Notes: generated from the letters alone by a model not told the origin. DNA of 64,000 nucleotides from Halothermothrix sp. (GCA_016841825.1 JAENYK010000012.1:62001-126000); one strand, 5' to 3'. Shown: positions 8,893 to 18,158, counted from the stretch's first letter. Made by a program: numbers and translations.

Positions 8893-9685
8893 AGCGTTAT
8901 TTAAAGCTACTTTAAGGGCAAACTGGATGCTTGGGTTGTTTATTGCTCTGATTATCCTAATGTATGTATCTGTTAGTATTAGTATGTATGACCCAGGCGG
9001 AACTGCTGCTTTAAATGAGATGTTAGATATGATGCCCAAAGGTTTCATGAAAGCATTAGGTTTTGATAACTTAGGATCTGATTTAACCGGATATTTGGCT
9101 GATTTTCTCTATGGGTTTATTATGATTATGTTTCCTTTGATCTATACGGCTATTACAGCGAACAAATTGATTGCCAAACACGTGGACAGCGGGTCGATGG
9201 CCTATCTCCTGACAACACCAAACACACGAGTGAAGATTGCGACAACCCAGGCAGTATATCTGATTGCTAGCATAGCGGTGATTTTTGTATTTAATGTTAG
9301 TGTAGCGATAATTATGAGTGGAGCTGTGTTTCCCGGAATGTTGGATATAGGTAAGTTTTTAGGTCTTAATCTGGTGACGTTTTTAGTTGTTGTTGCCGTT
9401 GGTGGTATCGGCTTTTTCTTCTCGTGTTTATTCGATGAGACCAGATATTCTCTTGGATTAGGAGCTGGAGTTCCAATTATCTGTATAATGTTTAAAATGC
9501 TCAGTGAGATTAGTGATAAGATAGCCTGGTTAAAGTATCTGTCTATTTATTCTTTTATTAATATCGATAAAATTTTTGCTAATGGTTCGTATGTTATCCT
9601 GGCTAGTTCGATTTTGATAGTAATCATAGGAGTACTGTACATTGTGGCTATAAGAATATTTAATGCCAGAAGTCTGTCGATATAA
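8885..9685 (+). CDS. ABC-2-type transporter permease, 266 aa
   Basis: Membrane partner of the preceding ATPase, with about six membrane helices. ATG 8885 was chosen because GGTGGGGGA precedes it and it overlaps the stop of the ATPase gene by 8 nt; an upstream GTG at 8864 would overlap further without a ribosome site. A long extracytoplasmic loop after helix 1 contains YDPGGTAALNEMLDMMPKGF, resembling permeases annotated as ABC-2 or antibiotic-efflux subunits. A terminator follows. Confidence 0.88.
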   Translation: MNKALFKATLRANWMLGLFIALIILMYVSVSISMYDPGGTAALNEMLDMMPKGFMKALGFDNLGSDLTGYLADFLYGFIMIMFPLIYTAITANKLIAKHVDSGSMAYLLTTPNTRVKIATTQAVYLIASIAVIFVFNVSVAIIMSGAVFPGMLDIGKFLGLNLVTFLVVVAVGGIGFFFSCLFDETRYSLGLGAGVPIICIMFKMLSEISDKIAWLKYLSIYSFINIDKIFANGSYVILASSILIVIIGVLYIVAIRIFNARSLSI

Positions 9686-9744
9686 GAGTTAACCTAATAA
9701 AAAAACCACACATATTGGTGATTTATAGCTATGCGTAGCATATA

Positions 9745-9779
9745 AAAAGGGAGTCTCAGAATTTGAGATTCCCTTTTTT
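9745..9779 (+). terminator. Intrinsic terminator of the ABC exporter operon
   Basis: AAAAAGGGAGTCTCA pairs with TGAGATTCCCTTTTTT over a short loop. The sequence from here to 10050 is very AT-rich. Confidence 0.85.
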
Positions 9780-9978
9780 GATTATTGTCATAGTTGTTAG
9801 GTATATATACCTATTATATAGTTGAACTTATAATAAATATGGTGTATAATGGATAAATATAATATACTTTATTAATAAATAGTTAAAATTCTATACAATA
9901 ATAAAATTTTATGTTATTAAAGAAGTAAAATTAAAATTTTTGTTAATTATAAAAATTACTTATGAAAGGAGAATATGT

Positions 9979-10071
9979 GTGCTTTTTTGTTGTACTATTC
10001 TAGCTGGATGGACAACACTTATAATTTATAAAGTTTTTCGAATATTAAAAATAAAGGGAGTGTTAATGTGA
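9979..10071 (+). CDS. Possible 30-aa hydrophobic peptide ahead of the broken chemoreceptor
   Basis: GTG 9979 lies 7 nt after AAAGGAG (9965-9971) and opens a 30-codon frame, hydrophobic in its first 17 residues (LFCCTILAGWTTLIIYK) and basic after. Its TGA overlaps the GTG start of the chemoreceptor at 10068, which could give translational coupling. The AT-rich setting makes a chance frame possible. Confidence 0.28.
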   Translation: MLFCCTILAGWTTLIIYKVFRILKIKGVLM

Positions 10072-11855
10072 AAAAAATTACAAATAAGATAATACTATTA
10101 TCAATGGTTACGGGTGTACTTATAGCACTAATGGTCGGGACAATTTCAATCTATTCCATATTTAGAATAACTAATGAAAGGATTTCTGGTATGGATTCTA
10201 TACTAAGACAAAACTACGATTCACTTATCAAACAAGAAGTTCAGACTGTTATTAGTGTTCTTCAAGGGATTTATGAGAAAAGTCAGAGAGATGAACTCAC
10301 TGTAGATGAAGCAAAAAAAGAGGGAATAGCTGTTATTAGAAGTATGAGATTTGGCGATGATAATAGTAACTATTTTTGGATAGATTCGACTGATGGTTTG
10401 AAAATAATGCAACCAATAAAGCCTCAGTTGGAGGGGGAAAACAGTTATAATGATCAAGATGTAGATGGAAATTATTATAAAAAAGAACAAATTAGTGTCG
10501 CCCTTAGTGGAGGGGGTTTTACCGATTACTGGTTTACAAAACCCAATGAAACAAACCCGTCCCCTAAGCGAAGCTATACATTGGCATTTAAACCGTTTGA
10601 TTGGGTTATCGGAACTGGGAATTATATAGATGATATAGACGCCGTTGTTTCACAGAATAAAAAATTAGCTATTGGAACAAACACAAAATTAATAAAAATG
10701 ATGCTAATTTGCAGCATCATTGTTTTAGTAATTCTGATCGTGATATCCTATTATATTGGGAAAAAAATTTCAAAACCTATAATTTATCTGACAAATTACG
10801 CAGAAAGTATTGCACAGGCTGATATAACGAATGAGATTTCAAAAGATTTATTGGAATGAAAAGATGAAATAGGGCGTTTAGCATCTTCTTTTAGTATAAT
10901 GATAAATAATCTTCGCCAAATAATTGAAAAAACTGTTGATATATCGGAGCAAGTTGCATCCTCTAGTGAAGAATTATCTGCTTCCGGTGAACAGGTTGGG
11001 GTAATTGCTAATCAAGTTAGTAATGCTATACAAAATGTGGCTTCGACTGCCGAAAACCAATCTGTTAAGATTGATGAAATAACTAAAAATGTACAGGAAT
11101 TAATGGGGAATATCAGGAGCATAGGCGAAAAATCTAATGAGATGACAAATTCAGCTAATGGTGTGATGGACAGTATCAAAAAAGGGAATCAATCCATCTC
11201 CGGTTCTGTATCTATGATAACTGAGGTGGAAGAGGATTCTATAGAGGTTGCTGATGTTATTCGTGAGCTTGGTAACAATTCTGAGAGAATTGGTAATATT
11301 TTAGATGTGATAAATGGAATAGCTTCCCAAACAAATTTACTTGCTTTGAATGCATCGATTGAAGCCGCCAGAGCCGGAGAAGCTGGAAGAGGGTTCAGTG
11401 TTGTTGCAGATGAGATAAGAGATTTAGCGGCTGAGTCTGCAAATGCTACATTTGAAATAGCTGATCTAATCCAACAGATACAAGGTAATGTCTCTCTGGC
11501 AGTAGAAAAAATGAATAAAAACAAAAGTACGGTGAAGCAAGGAGTAGATACAATTAAAGATACTGGAAGAGTATTCGAAGAGATTGAAATCTTGGCGATG
11601 AGATTGGTAGACATAATAAGGGAGGTTGCTGAGAATACAAAACAAATGACTCAAAATAGTAAGGAAGTTGAAAAAGGAATTAGTTATATTTCTTCCGCCA
11701 GTTACGAGTTTGCAGGTAATTCTGAAGAAGTTGCTGCATCAAGTGAAGAACAATCGGCTTCCACCGAAGAAATAATATCGTTTGCAAAACATTTAGGAGA
11801 GATGGCAGAAGAGTTGTTAGATACTGTAAACAGGTTTAAAATACATCGCACATAG
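10068..11855 (+). pseudogene. Methyl-accepting chemotaxis protein interrupted by an in-frame TGA
   Basis: The two open frames 10068-10859 and 10899-11855 are one gene: reading through the TGA at 10857-10859 keeps the frame and restores a standard receptor of 595 residues. The first part has a membrane helix, an sCache_2-like sensor (NSNYFWIDSTDG, then FKPFDWVIGTGNYIDD), a second helix (about 207-228) and half of HAMP. After the stop comes KDEIGRLA, where HAMP domains normally have Arg-x-DEIG, so the TGA replaces a conserved Arg codon (one change from CGA or AGA). The signalling domain with [19 protein letters not shown] is intact. Start GTG 10068 follows AAAGGGAG. A sequencing error or readthrough cannot be excluded. 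Confidence 0.85.
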
Positions 11856-11984
11856 AACGAATTTCTAATACTAGAATGCTTTCGATATGGGGATTGATTG
11901 ATCGTAAATAGAGCACTTTAAGTCAAGAAGATCATTACTTATCCTGTTATAATTAATGTAGATCAACATAAAGGAGATGGTTTA

Positions 11985-12950
11985 GTGAATTATTATACTA
12001 ATATGCAAAATGTTCTTGACTACATTGAAGGGCATATTGACGATGAATTGTCAATTGATCAACTTGCTGAGATGGCTGCTCTATCAAAATTCTACTTTCA
12101 AAGGTTATTTTTAAAGCTTGTGGGAGTTAATGTAATGCAGTATGTGCGATTAAGACGTGTCGCAAGAGCTTCTGAAGAGATTAGAGACGGGAGGAAAATA
12201 ACTGATATTGCTTTTTCATATGGATTTAATAATTTGGAGACCTTTAGTCGGACATTTAAGTCGGTTTATAATCTGACACCTACTGAATATCAAAAGAGTG
12301 ATATTATGTTGGCGCATTTTTATAAGCCTGATCTCTCAATTAAATATCATCTGGTTGACATGGGGGTACCTTTCATTGCCGCCGGGATCATGCTGGAAAT
12401 AAATCTAAGACAGCTCAAGGAAGATATTAAGCTCGCTGGAATACTGCAAAAATGTACATGGGAACCTGCAGGACAGGATAATCCGGGGATGGCCTGGACA
12501 AAATTATTTACTGTTACTGAGGCGATAAAAAATCAAAGTTCTCCCAATGTTCATTGTGGGATTTCATTTCCATCTGAAGATGGGGAAGGTTTTAACTATT
12601 TGGCAGCATTAAAAGTTGATAATTATCAGGATATAAGCAATGATTTCTATAGATATACTGTTCCTTCGGGTCTATATGCAGTATGTACATTTTCAGCTGA
12701 AAGTTTTTTTGAGCTCACTAATGAGGCTCTGGATAAAGCATTTTCTTATTTTTTGCATACATGGCTTCCCAATAGTCATTATGAGATGACAGATACTTTT
12801 GCTGTGGAGTATTACGATTATCGCAGCTTGAAAGATCACCCCTCAAAAGAACAGGTATTGACAGCTCCTGAGAATATTGTTGAGAATCCCCCTGAGATGG
12901 AGATTATGGTTCTGGTTAAGGAAAAACAGGATTTAGAGGAACGTAAATAA
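11985..12950 (+). CDS. AraC-family regulator with GyrI-like ligand domain, 321 aa
   Basis: Residues about 5-105 form a double helix-turn-helix of the AraC/XylS type (ELSIDQLAEMAALSKFYFQRLF, then ITDIAFSYGFNNLETFSRTFK). The C-terminal 190 residues resemble the GyrI-like/SOUL effector domain, usually a pocket for hydrophobic drugs (RobA and BmrR relatives). Start is GTG 11985 after AAAGGAGATGG. Monocistronic. A role in sensing toxic small molecules is inferred from domain type only. Confidence 0.88.
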   Translation: MNYYTNMQNVLDYIEGHIDDELSIDQLAEMAALSKFYFQRLFLKLVGVNVMQYVRLRRVARASEEIRDGRKITDIAFSYGFNNLETFSRTFKSVYNLTPTEYQKSDIMLAHFYKPDLSIKYHLVDMGVPFIAAGIMLEINLRQLKEDIKLAGILQKCTWEPAGQDNPGMAWTKLFTVTEAIKNQSSPNVHCGISFPSEDGEGFNYLAALKVDNYQDISNDFYRYTVPSGLYAVCTFSAESFFELTNEALDKAFSYFLHTWLPNSHYEMTDTFAVEYYDYRSLKDHPSKEQVLTAPENIVENPPEMEIMVLVKEKQDLEERK

Positions 12951-13090
12951 TGAACCGGGAGATATCTACATTCTTCTGCAATAAAAAAGGTGTTTAAAAA
13001 ATTCAGTATCCCACATGTTAGTAAGCTGAAGTCATAATTACTAAACTGCTAAAGACATGTCCGAGATGAATTGAAGGGTTTATTTTTAGT

Positions 13091-13160
13091 GCAATAACCA
13101 ACATTAAGAAGTAGAGTCAGGCTCTCAAACCTGACTCTACTTCTTAATGTTGGTTATTGC
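13091..13160. repeat. Perfect 31-bp inverted repeat (long hairpin)
   Basis: Arms 13091-13121 and 13130-13160 are exact reverse complements over 31 bp with an 8-nt loop (CTCTCAAA). The pairing ends abruptly at both sides, and no run of T follows on either strand, so it is not a standard terminator. No other copy is visible in this window. The rest of 12951-13442 holds only the promoter at 13303. Confidence 0.9.
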
Positions 13161-13302
13161 TGTCTTTTCTAATAATCTCTCATAATAAAATTATGTAGCC
13201 TGAGATATGTACATTATGGGAAAGAGATTAAAGATATTATTAAGAGTCTGATATCATTAAATCAGGACAAGGGAACAACTGTTCGATTTTTTTCTGGAAG
13301 TC

Positions 13303-13331
13303 TTGAAAAAAGATTCTGAATATGGTAAAAT
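13303..13331 (+). promoter_or_regulatory. Candidate promoter of the Panacea gene pair
   Basis: TTGAAA (13303-13308) and TAAAAT (13326-13331) are 17 bp apart, about 110 nt upstream of the first start codon. Confidence 0.5.
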
Positions 13332-13442
13332 ATAAGCAAATTAGTTGAGCTGATAACATTACTGTCCTGATAGATAACTTCTTTTTCCTCGAAGAACAGC
13401 ATACTTATATTTTACACTAGTCTATCCAAAAGTGAGGGGATC

Positions 13443-13973
13443 ATGATGGGTGATGTTATCTATATAAGTGAGATGAGAAAAGGGGGAAACAGAATGCAAG
13501 CTCAGAAGAGTTTAACGGAAGAAGCTATTCTTCAATTAGCTAAAGTAGTGCTCTTTTTCGCTAATAGTAGTTCTATGAGGTTGTATAAGACTAAACTAAA
13601 TAAGCTTTTATTTTATACTAAATTTTTATACTTTAAAAAGTTTCAAGGTAGCTTATTTGCAGGTGATTTTATTTGTGATCATTATGGCCCAGTGTTAGAT
13701 GATTTGGATTTGTATTTGGATATATTACGAAAGAATAATATTATTGATACTATCTTTACAGATTACGGAACGATTGTTGTTCCAAAAGTTAAACTAAATG
13801 AGAGTGTTTATTCCAGCAAAGAGATGTCAGTTTTACGTTCTGTCCTAAACAAATTTGACAGTTACACATCAAGAGAGATATCAGATTATTCTCATCGGGA
13901 GAGCCTGTGGTGTAATACGAAGATCAAAGAGACGATTAATTTAGAAAGGGCCATTGAGTTAAATGAACTTTAG
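13443..13973 (+). CDS. Panacea-domain (SocA-like, DUF4065) protein, 176 aa, putative antitoxin
   Basis: The core from about residue 25 to 165 follows the Panacea pattern: a first helix with LAKVVLFFAN, then LYKTKLNKLLFYTKFLYFKKF, a GDFICDHYGPVLDDL segment, and a late helix with SHRESLWCNTK. Panacea domains are known antitoxin modules that neutralise many unrelated toxins encoded next to them (PanAT systems) and also occur in proteolysis adaptors (SocA). Its stop overlaps the next gene by 11 nt. Two starts are possible: ATG 13443 after GAGGGG, or ATG 13494 after AAAGGGGG, which would remove 17 non-conserved residues. Confidence 0.78.
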   Translation: MMGDVIYISEMRKGGNRMQAQKSLTEEAILQLAKVVLFFANSSSMRLYKTKLNKLLFYTKFLYFKKFQGSLFAGDFICDHYGPVLDDLDLYLDILRKNNIIDTIFTDYGTIVVPKVKLNESVYSSKEMSVLRSVLNKFDSYTSREISDYSHRESLWCNTKIKETINLERAIELNEL

Positions 13974-14889
13974 AAATATTCTTCCCGAATATATGTTTAT
14001 TTTTTTTGCTTTCTGTATTGGGACTCTGCTGATTTATTTTTTTGGATTAAAGCGAGAATGGCATGAGTTGAGAAAACAGAGGGGTTTTGTTACAGCTAAT
14101 AATTCGACAGTACCCAGGATGAGAGAAAAGAATTTGTTGGGTCAAAATATTTTTTTAGGACCGTGTTTTCGTTTGTTATTTTTTTCTTCAATAATTTCGA
14201 TATTTATCTGTTTGTTTTACATATTTACTGTTCCTAACCTGGAATTCGATTCTGCTAAAGATATGATTGGAGGTCTTTTTTTATTTGTTTCTCTGTGGGC
14301 GATATTTTTGGATGTTTCTATAAGCAAAGAGGCGGTAATAACCAAACAACATAGTAAAGTATTTGGACATCTATATGCTTTTATCGCCTGGATTAAGGGA
14401 ATAATTTTAAACCATATTATTTCTCTTGAGAAGAAGATCTTATATGATACTGTCCGTAGGTATATTAATCGGTGGTATATTGCCTGGATGGAAGAAAAGG
14501 ATATTAAATTAGGGATTCTGATTCTCAGGCTTGATGAAAATTATCTGGACAAGCTAGTATCAAGTGAAGAGATAATGGGCTTGAAGCGAGAGATCGTATT
14601 ACTATTTGGGAATAAAGGTTTTACTCTAGTAGATTTATTATGTCGTTTTTTTACAGTAGAGATAGAGAGAAATGGCATAGTGTTTGAAGATATACTGCGG
14701 TTTCTGTACACTGTCGAGATAACCTGTATGAATCAAGACAAGTCAGATCTTCAAATGAAGCTACAAAAATGTGTTGAAAAGGCTCAAGAATATACTAAAT
14801 TACCTGAATCCTCAACGATTAGTGTGGATTCATTGGATTCAGTTTCTGCTTTGAAGAAGATGATTACATCAGCAGCAGTGGCCGAATAA
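13963..14889 (+). CDS. Membrane-anchored protein of unknown function, 308 aa, overlapping the Panacea gene
   Basis: I do not recognise a family. The first 125 residues contain three likely membrane helices (about 8-27, 65-87 and 96-117). After residue 150 comes a charged, helical cytoplasmic part with clusters such as WYIAWMEEKDIK. The gene begins 11 nt before the Panacea stop, has no good ribosome site of its own, and so depends on coupled translation. In PanAT loci the gene overlapping a Panacea antitoxin is normally the toxin, and several known ones act on the membrane. That makes this a toxin candidate, by position only. Confidence 0.7.
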   Translation: MNFRNILPEYMFIFFAFCIGTLLIYFFGLKREWHELRKQRGFVTANNSTVPRMREKNLLGQNIFLGPCFRLLFFSSIISIFICLFYIFTVPNLEFDSAKDMIGGLFLFVSLWAIFLDVSISKEAVITKQHSKVFGHLYAFIAWIKGIILNHIISLEKKILYDTVRRYINRWYIAWMEEKDIKLGILILRLDENYLDKLVSSEEIMGLKREIVLLFGNKGFTLVDLLCRFFTVEIERNGIVFEDILRFLYTVEITCMNQDKSDLQMKLQKCVEKAQEYTKLPESSTISVDSLDSVSALKKMITSAAVAE

Positions 14890-14892
14890 ATG

Positions 14893-14930
14893 TTAAGGGT
14901 CTCGATTTTAAATTCGTGACTCTTTTATTT
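14893..14930 (+). terminator. Weak intrinsic terminator after the Panacea pair
   Basis: AAGGGTC pairs with GACTCTT (one G-U pair), extended by CGA/TCG, followed by TTATTTT. Confidence 0.5.
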
Positions 14931-15013
14931 TAAAGGTAAAATTTGTAAATTTGGTGACATTTCAAAAGGGAAATCTCTCAGCCTTGAGGTGGAAGTATTC
15001 ATAACTAAATGGT

Positions 15014-15095
15014 GTTTACTTCAGTGAAGGTACAAATCACCTATTGAAATCGTTAAATTTAAGCATTGACAGCTTGTTGTTAATCCGATGTTGAT
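15014..15095 (+). repeat. Dispersed repeat family 2, copy 1
   Basis: Shares with 55001-55084 the blocks ACTTCAGTG-AGGTACA, TGAA-TCGTTAAA, and a second hairpin TTGACAG-CTTG-TTGTTAA. The first hairpin is decayed here compared with the gltX copy. It ends about 105 nt before the WYL regulator gene. Confidence 0.65.
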
Positions 15096-15199
15096 CACAA
15101 TTTTTTTAGGGTGCGGGATTTTGGTCTAATGATTGTGAGTACCATAATTAGCTTGTTCTGGATGTTTTTGAGTCGATTAGTGAAGGCAGGGGGAGTATA

Positions 15200-16099
15200 A
15201 TGAGTAATTTCCATAGAATTATCTGGATTGACCGACAGATACGTAAACGTAGATATCCCAATCGGGAGCAGATTGCTGACAGATTCGAAATCTCGGTTCG
15301 ACAGGCTGCCAGAGATATTGAATATATGAGAGATTCCATGGGTGCTCCGATTGAATATGATGCATCTAAACGAGGATATCATTATCGTGATGAAACGTAT
15401 ATCTTACCCACCCAATATATTACCGATAAGGATAAAGAATTACTTGGATATCTTGCTAACCAATATTCAAGCTATAATTATGGACATGCTGCTCATCTAG
15501 CGGAACTGTTTCATCGCCTGGCTGAAGGTGGTCATACCAATCATCCAAATAGTCTTGAGGTTCCAATTTTTGATCTGTGTGAGGTTGAAAGAGAACGTCT
15601 AAAATTATTAACCCGGGGGATCGAAGAAAGGTTAAAAGTAAAATTATGCTATATCAACCAGAAGTATCAGAAGAAAGAAGAAGTCTTTTGTCCATATAAG
15701 TTAATTATCAAAGATGCCAAAAGCTATCTGGTCGGAGTAGATGAAGAGAACTCAATACAGACTATTCGTGTAGATAGGATAAAAAAAGTAGAAGAAGTGA
15801 ATCAAATTTTTGATATAATAGCTTACTATGACGAAGATAAATATGATAATCAGGTTTTGTTCAATATGTCTAACCCTTACGAGGCAAGAATTAAACTGGC
15901 TAATCCTCAAGATATAACCCATATATCCTTTTACTCCGAGAGAATTAGTTCAGGGGAGTATATAGTCAAGTTTTATCATTCTCAAAAGTTATTGTCTGAA
16001 CTATTGGCTTATGGAGGATATTTTCAGATAAAGTCTCCTGAATGGCTAAAAGATAAATTGAAAAAAAGATTACGTAGGCTTTTGGATGGGCAAAAATAA
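15200..16099 (+). CDS. WYL-domain (YafY-type) transcriptional regulator, 299 aa
   Basis: An N-terminal winged helix-turn-helix (about 1-60: YPNREQIADRFEISVRQAARDIEYM) is followed by a WYL domain around residues 135-230, with KVKLCYINQK and the PYKLIIKDAKSYLVGVDEE stretch, and a C-terminal WCX-type extension. WYL regulators often sense nucleotides or nucleic acids. AGGGGGAG precedes the ATG. A palindrome lies between this gene and the co-oriented gene at 16188, which is its likely target. Confidence 0.92.
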   Translation: MSNFHRIIWIDRQIRKRRYPNREQIADRFEISVRQAARDIEYMRDSMGAPIEYDASKRGYHYRDETYILPTQYITDKDKELLGYLANQYSSYNYGHAAHLAELFHRLAEGGHTNHPNSLEVPIFDLCEVERERLKLLTRGIEERLKVKLCYINQKYQKKEEVFCPYKLIIKDAKSYLVGVDEENSIQTIRVDRIKKVEEVNQIFDIIAYYDEDKYDNQVLFNMSNPYEARIKLANPQDITHISFYSERISSGEYIVKFYHSQKLLSELLAYGGYFQIKSPEWLKDKLKKRLRRLLDGQK

Positions 16100-16124
16100 T
16101 TTTGCACAGCAGGATTGAAAACAA

Positions 16125-16156
16125 TGACATTATATGTCACACCTTTCTTTTATAAT
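16125..16156 (+). promoter_or_regulatory. Palindrome and -10 element upstream of the BtrH-like gene
   Basis: TGACAT-TAT-ATGTCA (16125-16139) is a 6+3+6 inverted repeat, and TATAAT lies at 16151-16156. The only -35-like sequence, ATGACA at 16124, is about 21 bp from the -10, longer than normal, which suggests an activator-dependent promoter. The WYL protein is the obvious candidate. Confidence 0.45.
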
Positions 16157-16187
16157 ATAGTAAACAATCTGATGAGAGGTGATTATA

Positions 16188-17180
16188 ATGAGTAAACAGA
16201 ATTTGACAGAAGTGAAGATGGGGGGCAACGGGTGTTCATCATATCTGGGGAGCGTTGATGGTGTTCTCACTGCAGCAAATATGTGGAATGATGATTTTTA
16301 TAAACTGGCCGGAATGACAGGAATAGCATTTATTTTTATTATTCATGAGGAGACCTGTCCCAGTTCACTGACGGTATATGACTGGCAGGAACATTTTGCT
16401 ATGATGGATCGGATTGGTGTGCAGTCTGAGATATTTCAATATTACTATAATCCTAATTTGAATACTTATAATCTGGTGCAGAACAGGGCTATCGAACGGA
16501 TCAAAGAGTCTCTTGGTCGGGGTGTGGGCGTAGTTATCTGGACACCTACACCATTATTGGAATTTGGTATTATCACTGGGTATGATGATGAGCAGGGAAT
16601 TTTTACAGTCAAAGATGTTACAGGTCAGGAAGATCCTGATCCTTTGTTGTATAGTAATCTGGGTATATCAGAAGTACCCGTACTATTTTATCAAATATTC
16701 TATGATAGAATTGAAGTTCTTTCGCATAAGACCTACTGGGAATCTCTAATCTATGGTGTTAAAGAGTGGAATAAAGAGTATCATGTTAGTCCCTATTATG
16801 GTAGTGGCAAGAAGGCTTATTTGAACTTGTTAACAGCACTAAAAAAGAGAAAATATAATGGATTTGGATTGTCCTATATTATTTTTTCTTATAACAAAGC
16901 CAAAAAATGCGCTGCTGAGTATCTTAATTTTCTTGCTACTGAGGTTAATATTTTTGCCGGATTAACAACTGCAGCAGAGCTTTTTCGGCAGGTGAGTCAA
17001 AATTTTGTTCAGTTAGCGGAATTGATTCCTTTCCCATCTGAAGAGGCGGTGGCTTCTGAAAAACTAACTAAAATTCTACAAATAGTTGAAAAGTCACTGG
17101 AACTAGAGAATAAAGCAATGGATATAATCAATAACTATATTGATAAAAATGTAGGTCAAAATGATGAGATTATCTATTAG
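16188..17180 (+). CDS. BtrH N-terminal/C39-peptidase-like protein, 330 aa
   Basis: Residues about 10-185 resemble the papain-like fold of BtrH N-terminal or C39-type domains: an early Cys in GGNGCSSYLGSV followed by a helix, and later EFGIITGYDDEQGIFTVKD, the strand-turn element that normally begins with the catalytic His. Here Glu-Phe stands at that place, so peptidase activity is doubtful. The remaining 145 residues are helical. ATG 16188 was chosen over GTG 16179 because GAGAGGTG precedes it. It follows a WYL regulator. Acyl-transfer (as in BtrH), binding or a peptide-processing role are all possible. Confidence 0.55.
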   Translation: MSKQNLTEVKMGGNGCSSYLGSVDGVLTAANMWNDDFYKLAGMTGIAFIFIIHEETCPSSLTVYDWQEHFAMMDRIGVQSEIFQYYYNPNLNTYNLVQNRAIERIKESLGRGVGVVIWTPTPLLEFGIITGYDDEQGIFTVKDVTGQEDPDPLLYSNLGISEVPVLFYQIFYDRIEVLSHKTYWESLIYGVKEWNKEYHVSPYYGSGKKAYLNLLTALKKRKYNGFGLSYIIFSYNKAKKCAAEYLNFLATEVNIFAGLTTAAELFRQVSQNFVQLAELIPFPSEEAVASEKLTKILQIVEKSLELENKAMDIINNYIDKNVGQNDEIIY

Positions 17181-17278
17181 AGATATTTTTCGGAGTAATT
17201 CTGAATTATTATCGTAAAATTAACTAAATCTTGTTAATAAAAGGTTAGTAAGTACGGCAGGTGAATAGAATTGAAATC

Positions 17279-17312
17279 AAAAGGCGATATGAGCATAATC
17301 GCCTTTTTTATT
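17279..17312 (+). terminator. Intrinsic terminator
   Basis: AAAAGGCGAT pairs with ATCGCCTTTT over a 9-nt loop, followed by more T residues. Confidence 0.85.
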
Positions 17313-17431
17313 TTTCAAAATATTTTAAAATATCTTAAAAGATCTTTATAGAATTTTTATATTTACTTTATGGCTTTTTTAAACTCACCGATTATAATGA
17401 ACTTGTCAATAACAGACAGGAGGTAATATCA

Positions 17432-18091
17432 ATGAATAAAATAAAAATATTATATGATGTGATAACAAAGATGAAGGAGAAAAAGATTACTAAAGGTGAG
17501 ATTAAGGCACTAGGCTTTATAGGTTCGAATCAGATACTGGATTTTGAAAATAAGTTTGAGAAAAACCTCGAAACAGACCAGGTTAAATTAAAAATTCATT
17601 CGGAAATGGACTGTCAGGGTAACAAGGTAAGTCATGAAAGTACTACTGAATTTGGTGTCAAAGGTTTTCATAATCAGTTTTGGAAAAGACCTGATAGAAT
17701 GAATTTACATCACTACCATCAGCATCATCATCTGGAATGCTGTGGGATGAAAGAAAAATTGAACAGGTTGGCTTTCTTTTTCGAGCTGCTCAATAATTTA
17801 CAGATAGAGGAGAAGGAGGATGGTCATCTGAATCTGGGAGTAATTATAAATAATATTCCGGAAGATCTACAAAAGAGCTTCCGGGAGAAGATGACTCACA
17901 AAATGAATCCCCAGAGTCGCGGATTACAAAAATATCTTCTATCCATGGTGAATCCAGAGTTAAGATTACACATTCGAATTAACCAGAACCGTGAAATTGA
18001 GAAAGCGGTTATTACTATGGAAGGACACCAGGAGGATGAAAACGGGGAAGATAACGATCTAAATATTCAGGTAGAGATAGATTTACATTAG
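17432..18091 (+). CDS. Hypothetical protein with His-rich segment, 219 aa
   Basis: No family recognised. It is soluble and charged, with the segment LHHYHQHHHLECCGMKEKL at about residues 91-109: seven histidines and two adjacent cysteines, suggesting metal binding. The second half is helical then beta-rich and ends in a very acidic stretch (QEDENGEDNDL). AGGAGG precedes the ATG, and TATAAT lies at 17393-17398. It precedes a two-component system but is separated from it by hairpins, so co-transcription is uncertain. Confidence 0.7.
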   Translation: MNKIKILYDVITKMKEKKITKGEIKALGFIGSNQILDFENKFEKNLETDQVKLKIHSEMDCQGNKVSHESTTEFGVKGFHNQFWKRPDRMNLHHYHQHHHLECCGMKEKLNRLAFFFELLNNLQIEEKEDGHLNLGVIINNIPEDLQKSFREKMTHKMNPQSRGLQKYLLSMVNPELRLHIRINQNREIEKAVITMEGHQEDENGEDNDLNIQVEIDLH

Positions 18092-18158
18092 TAATGTTCT
18101 AAAATGGAGAAACCCTCAGATGTAAAATTAATATAGATCTCCTCTAAAACAGAGGGGG

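Noticed and set aside
10857-10859. TGA in the chemoreceptor as a selenocysteine or reassigned codon
   Set aside because: It replaces a conserved Arg, not Cys, no GG-loop hairpin follows at the right distance, and TGA serves as a normal stop in other genes here (for example gerAA).
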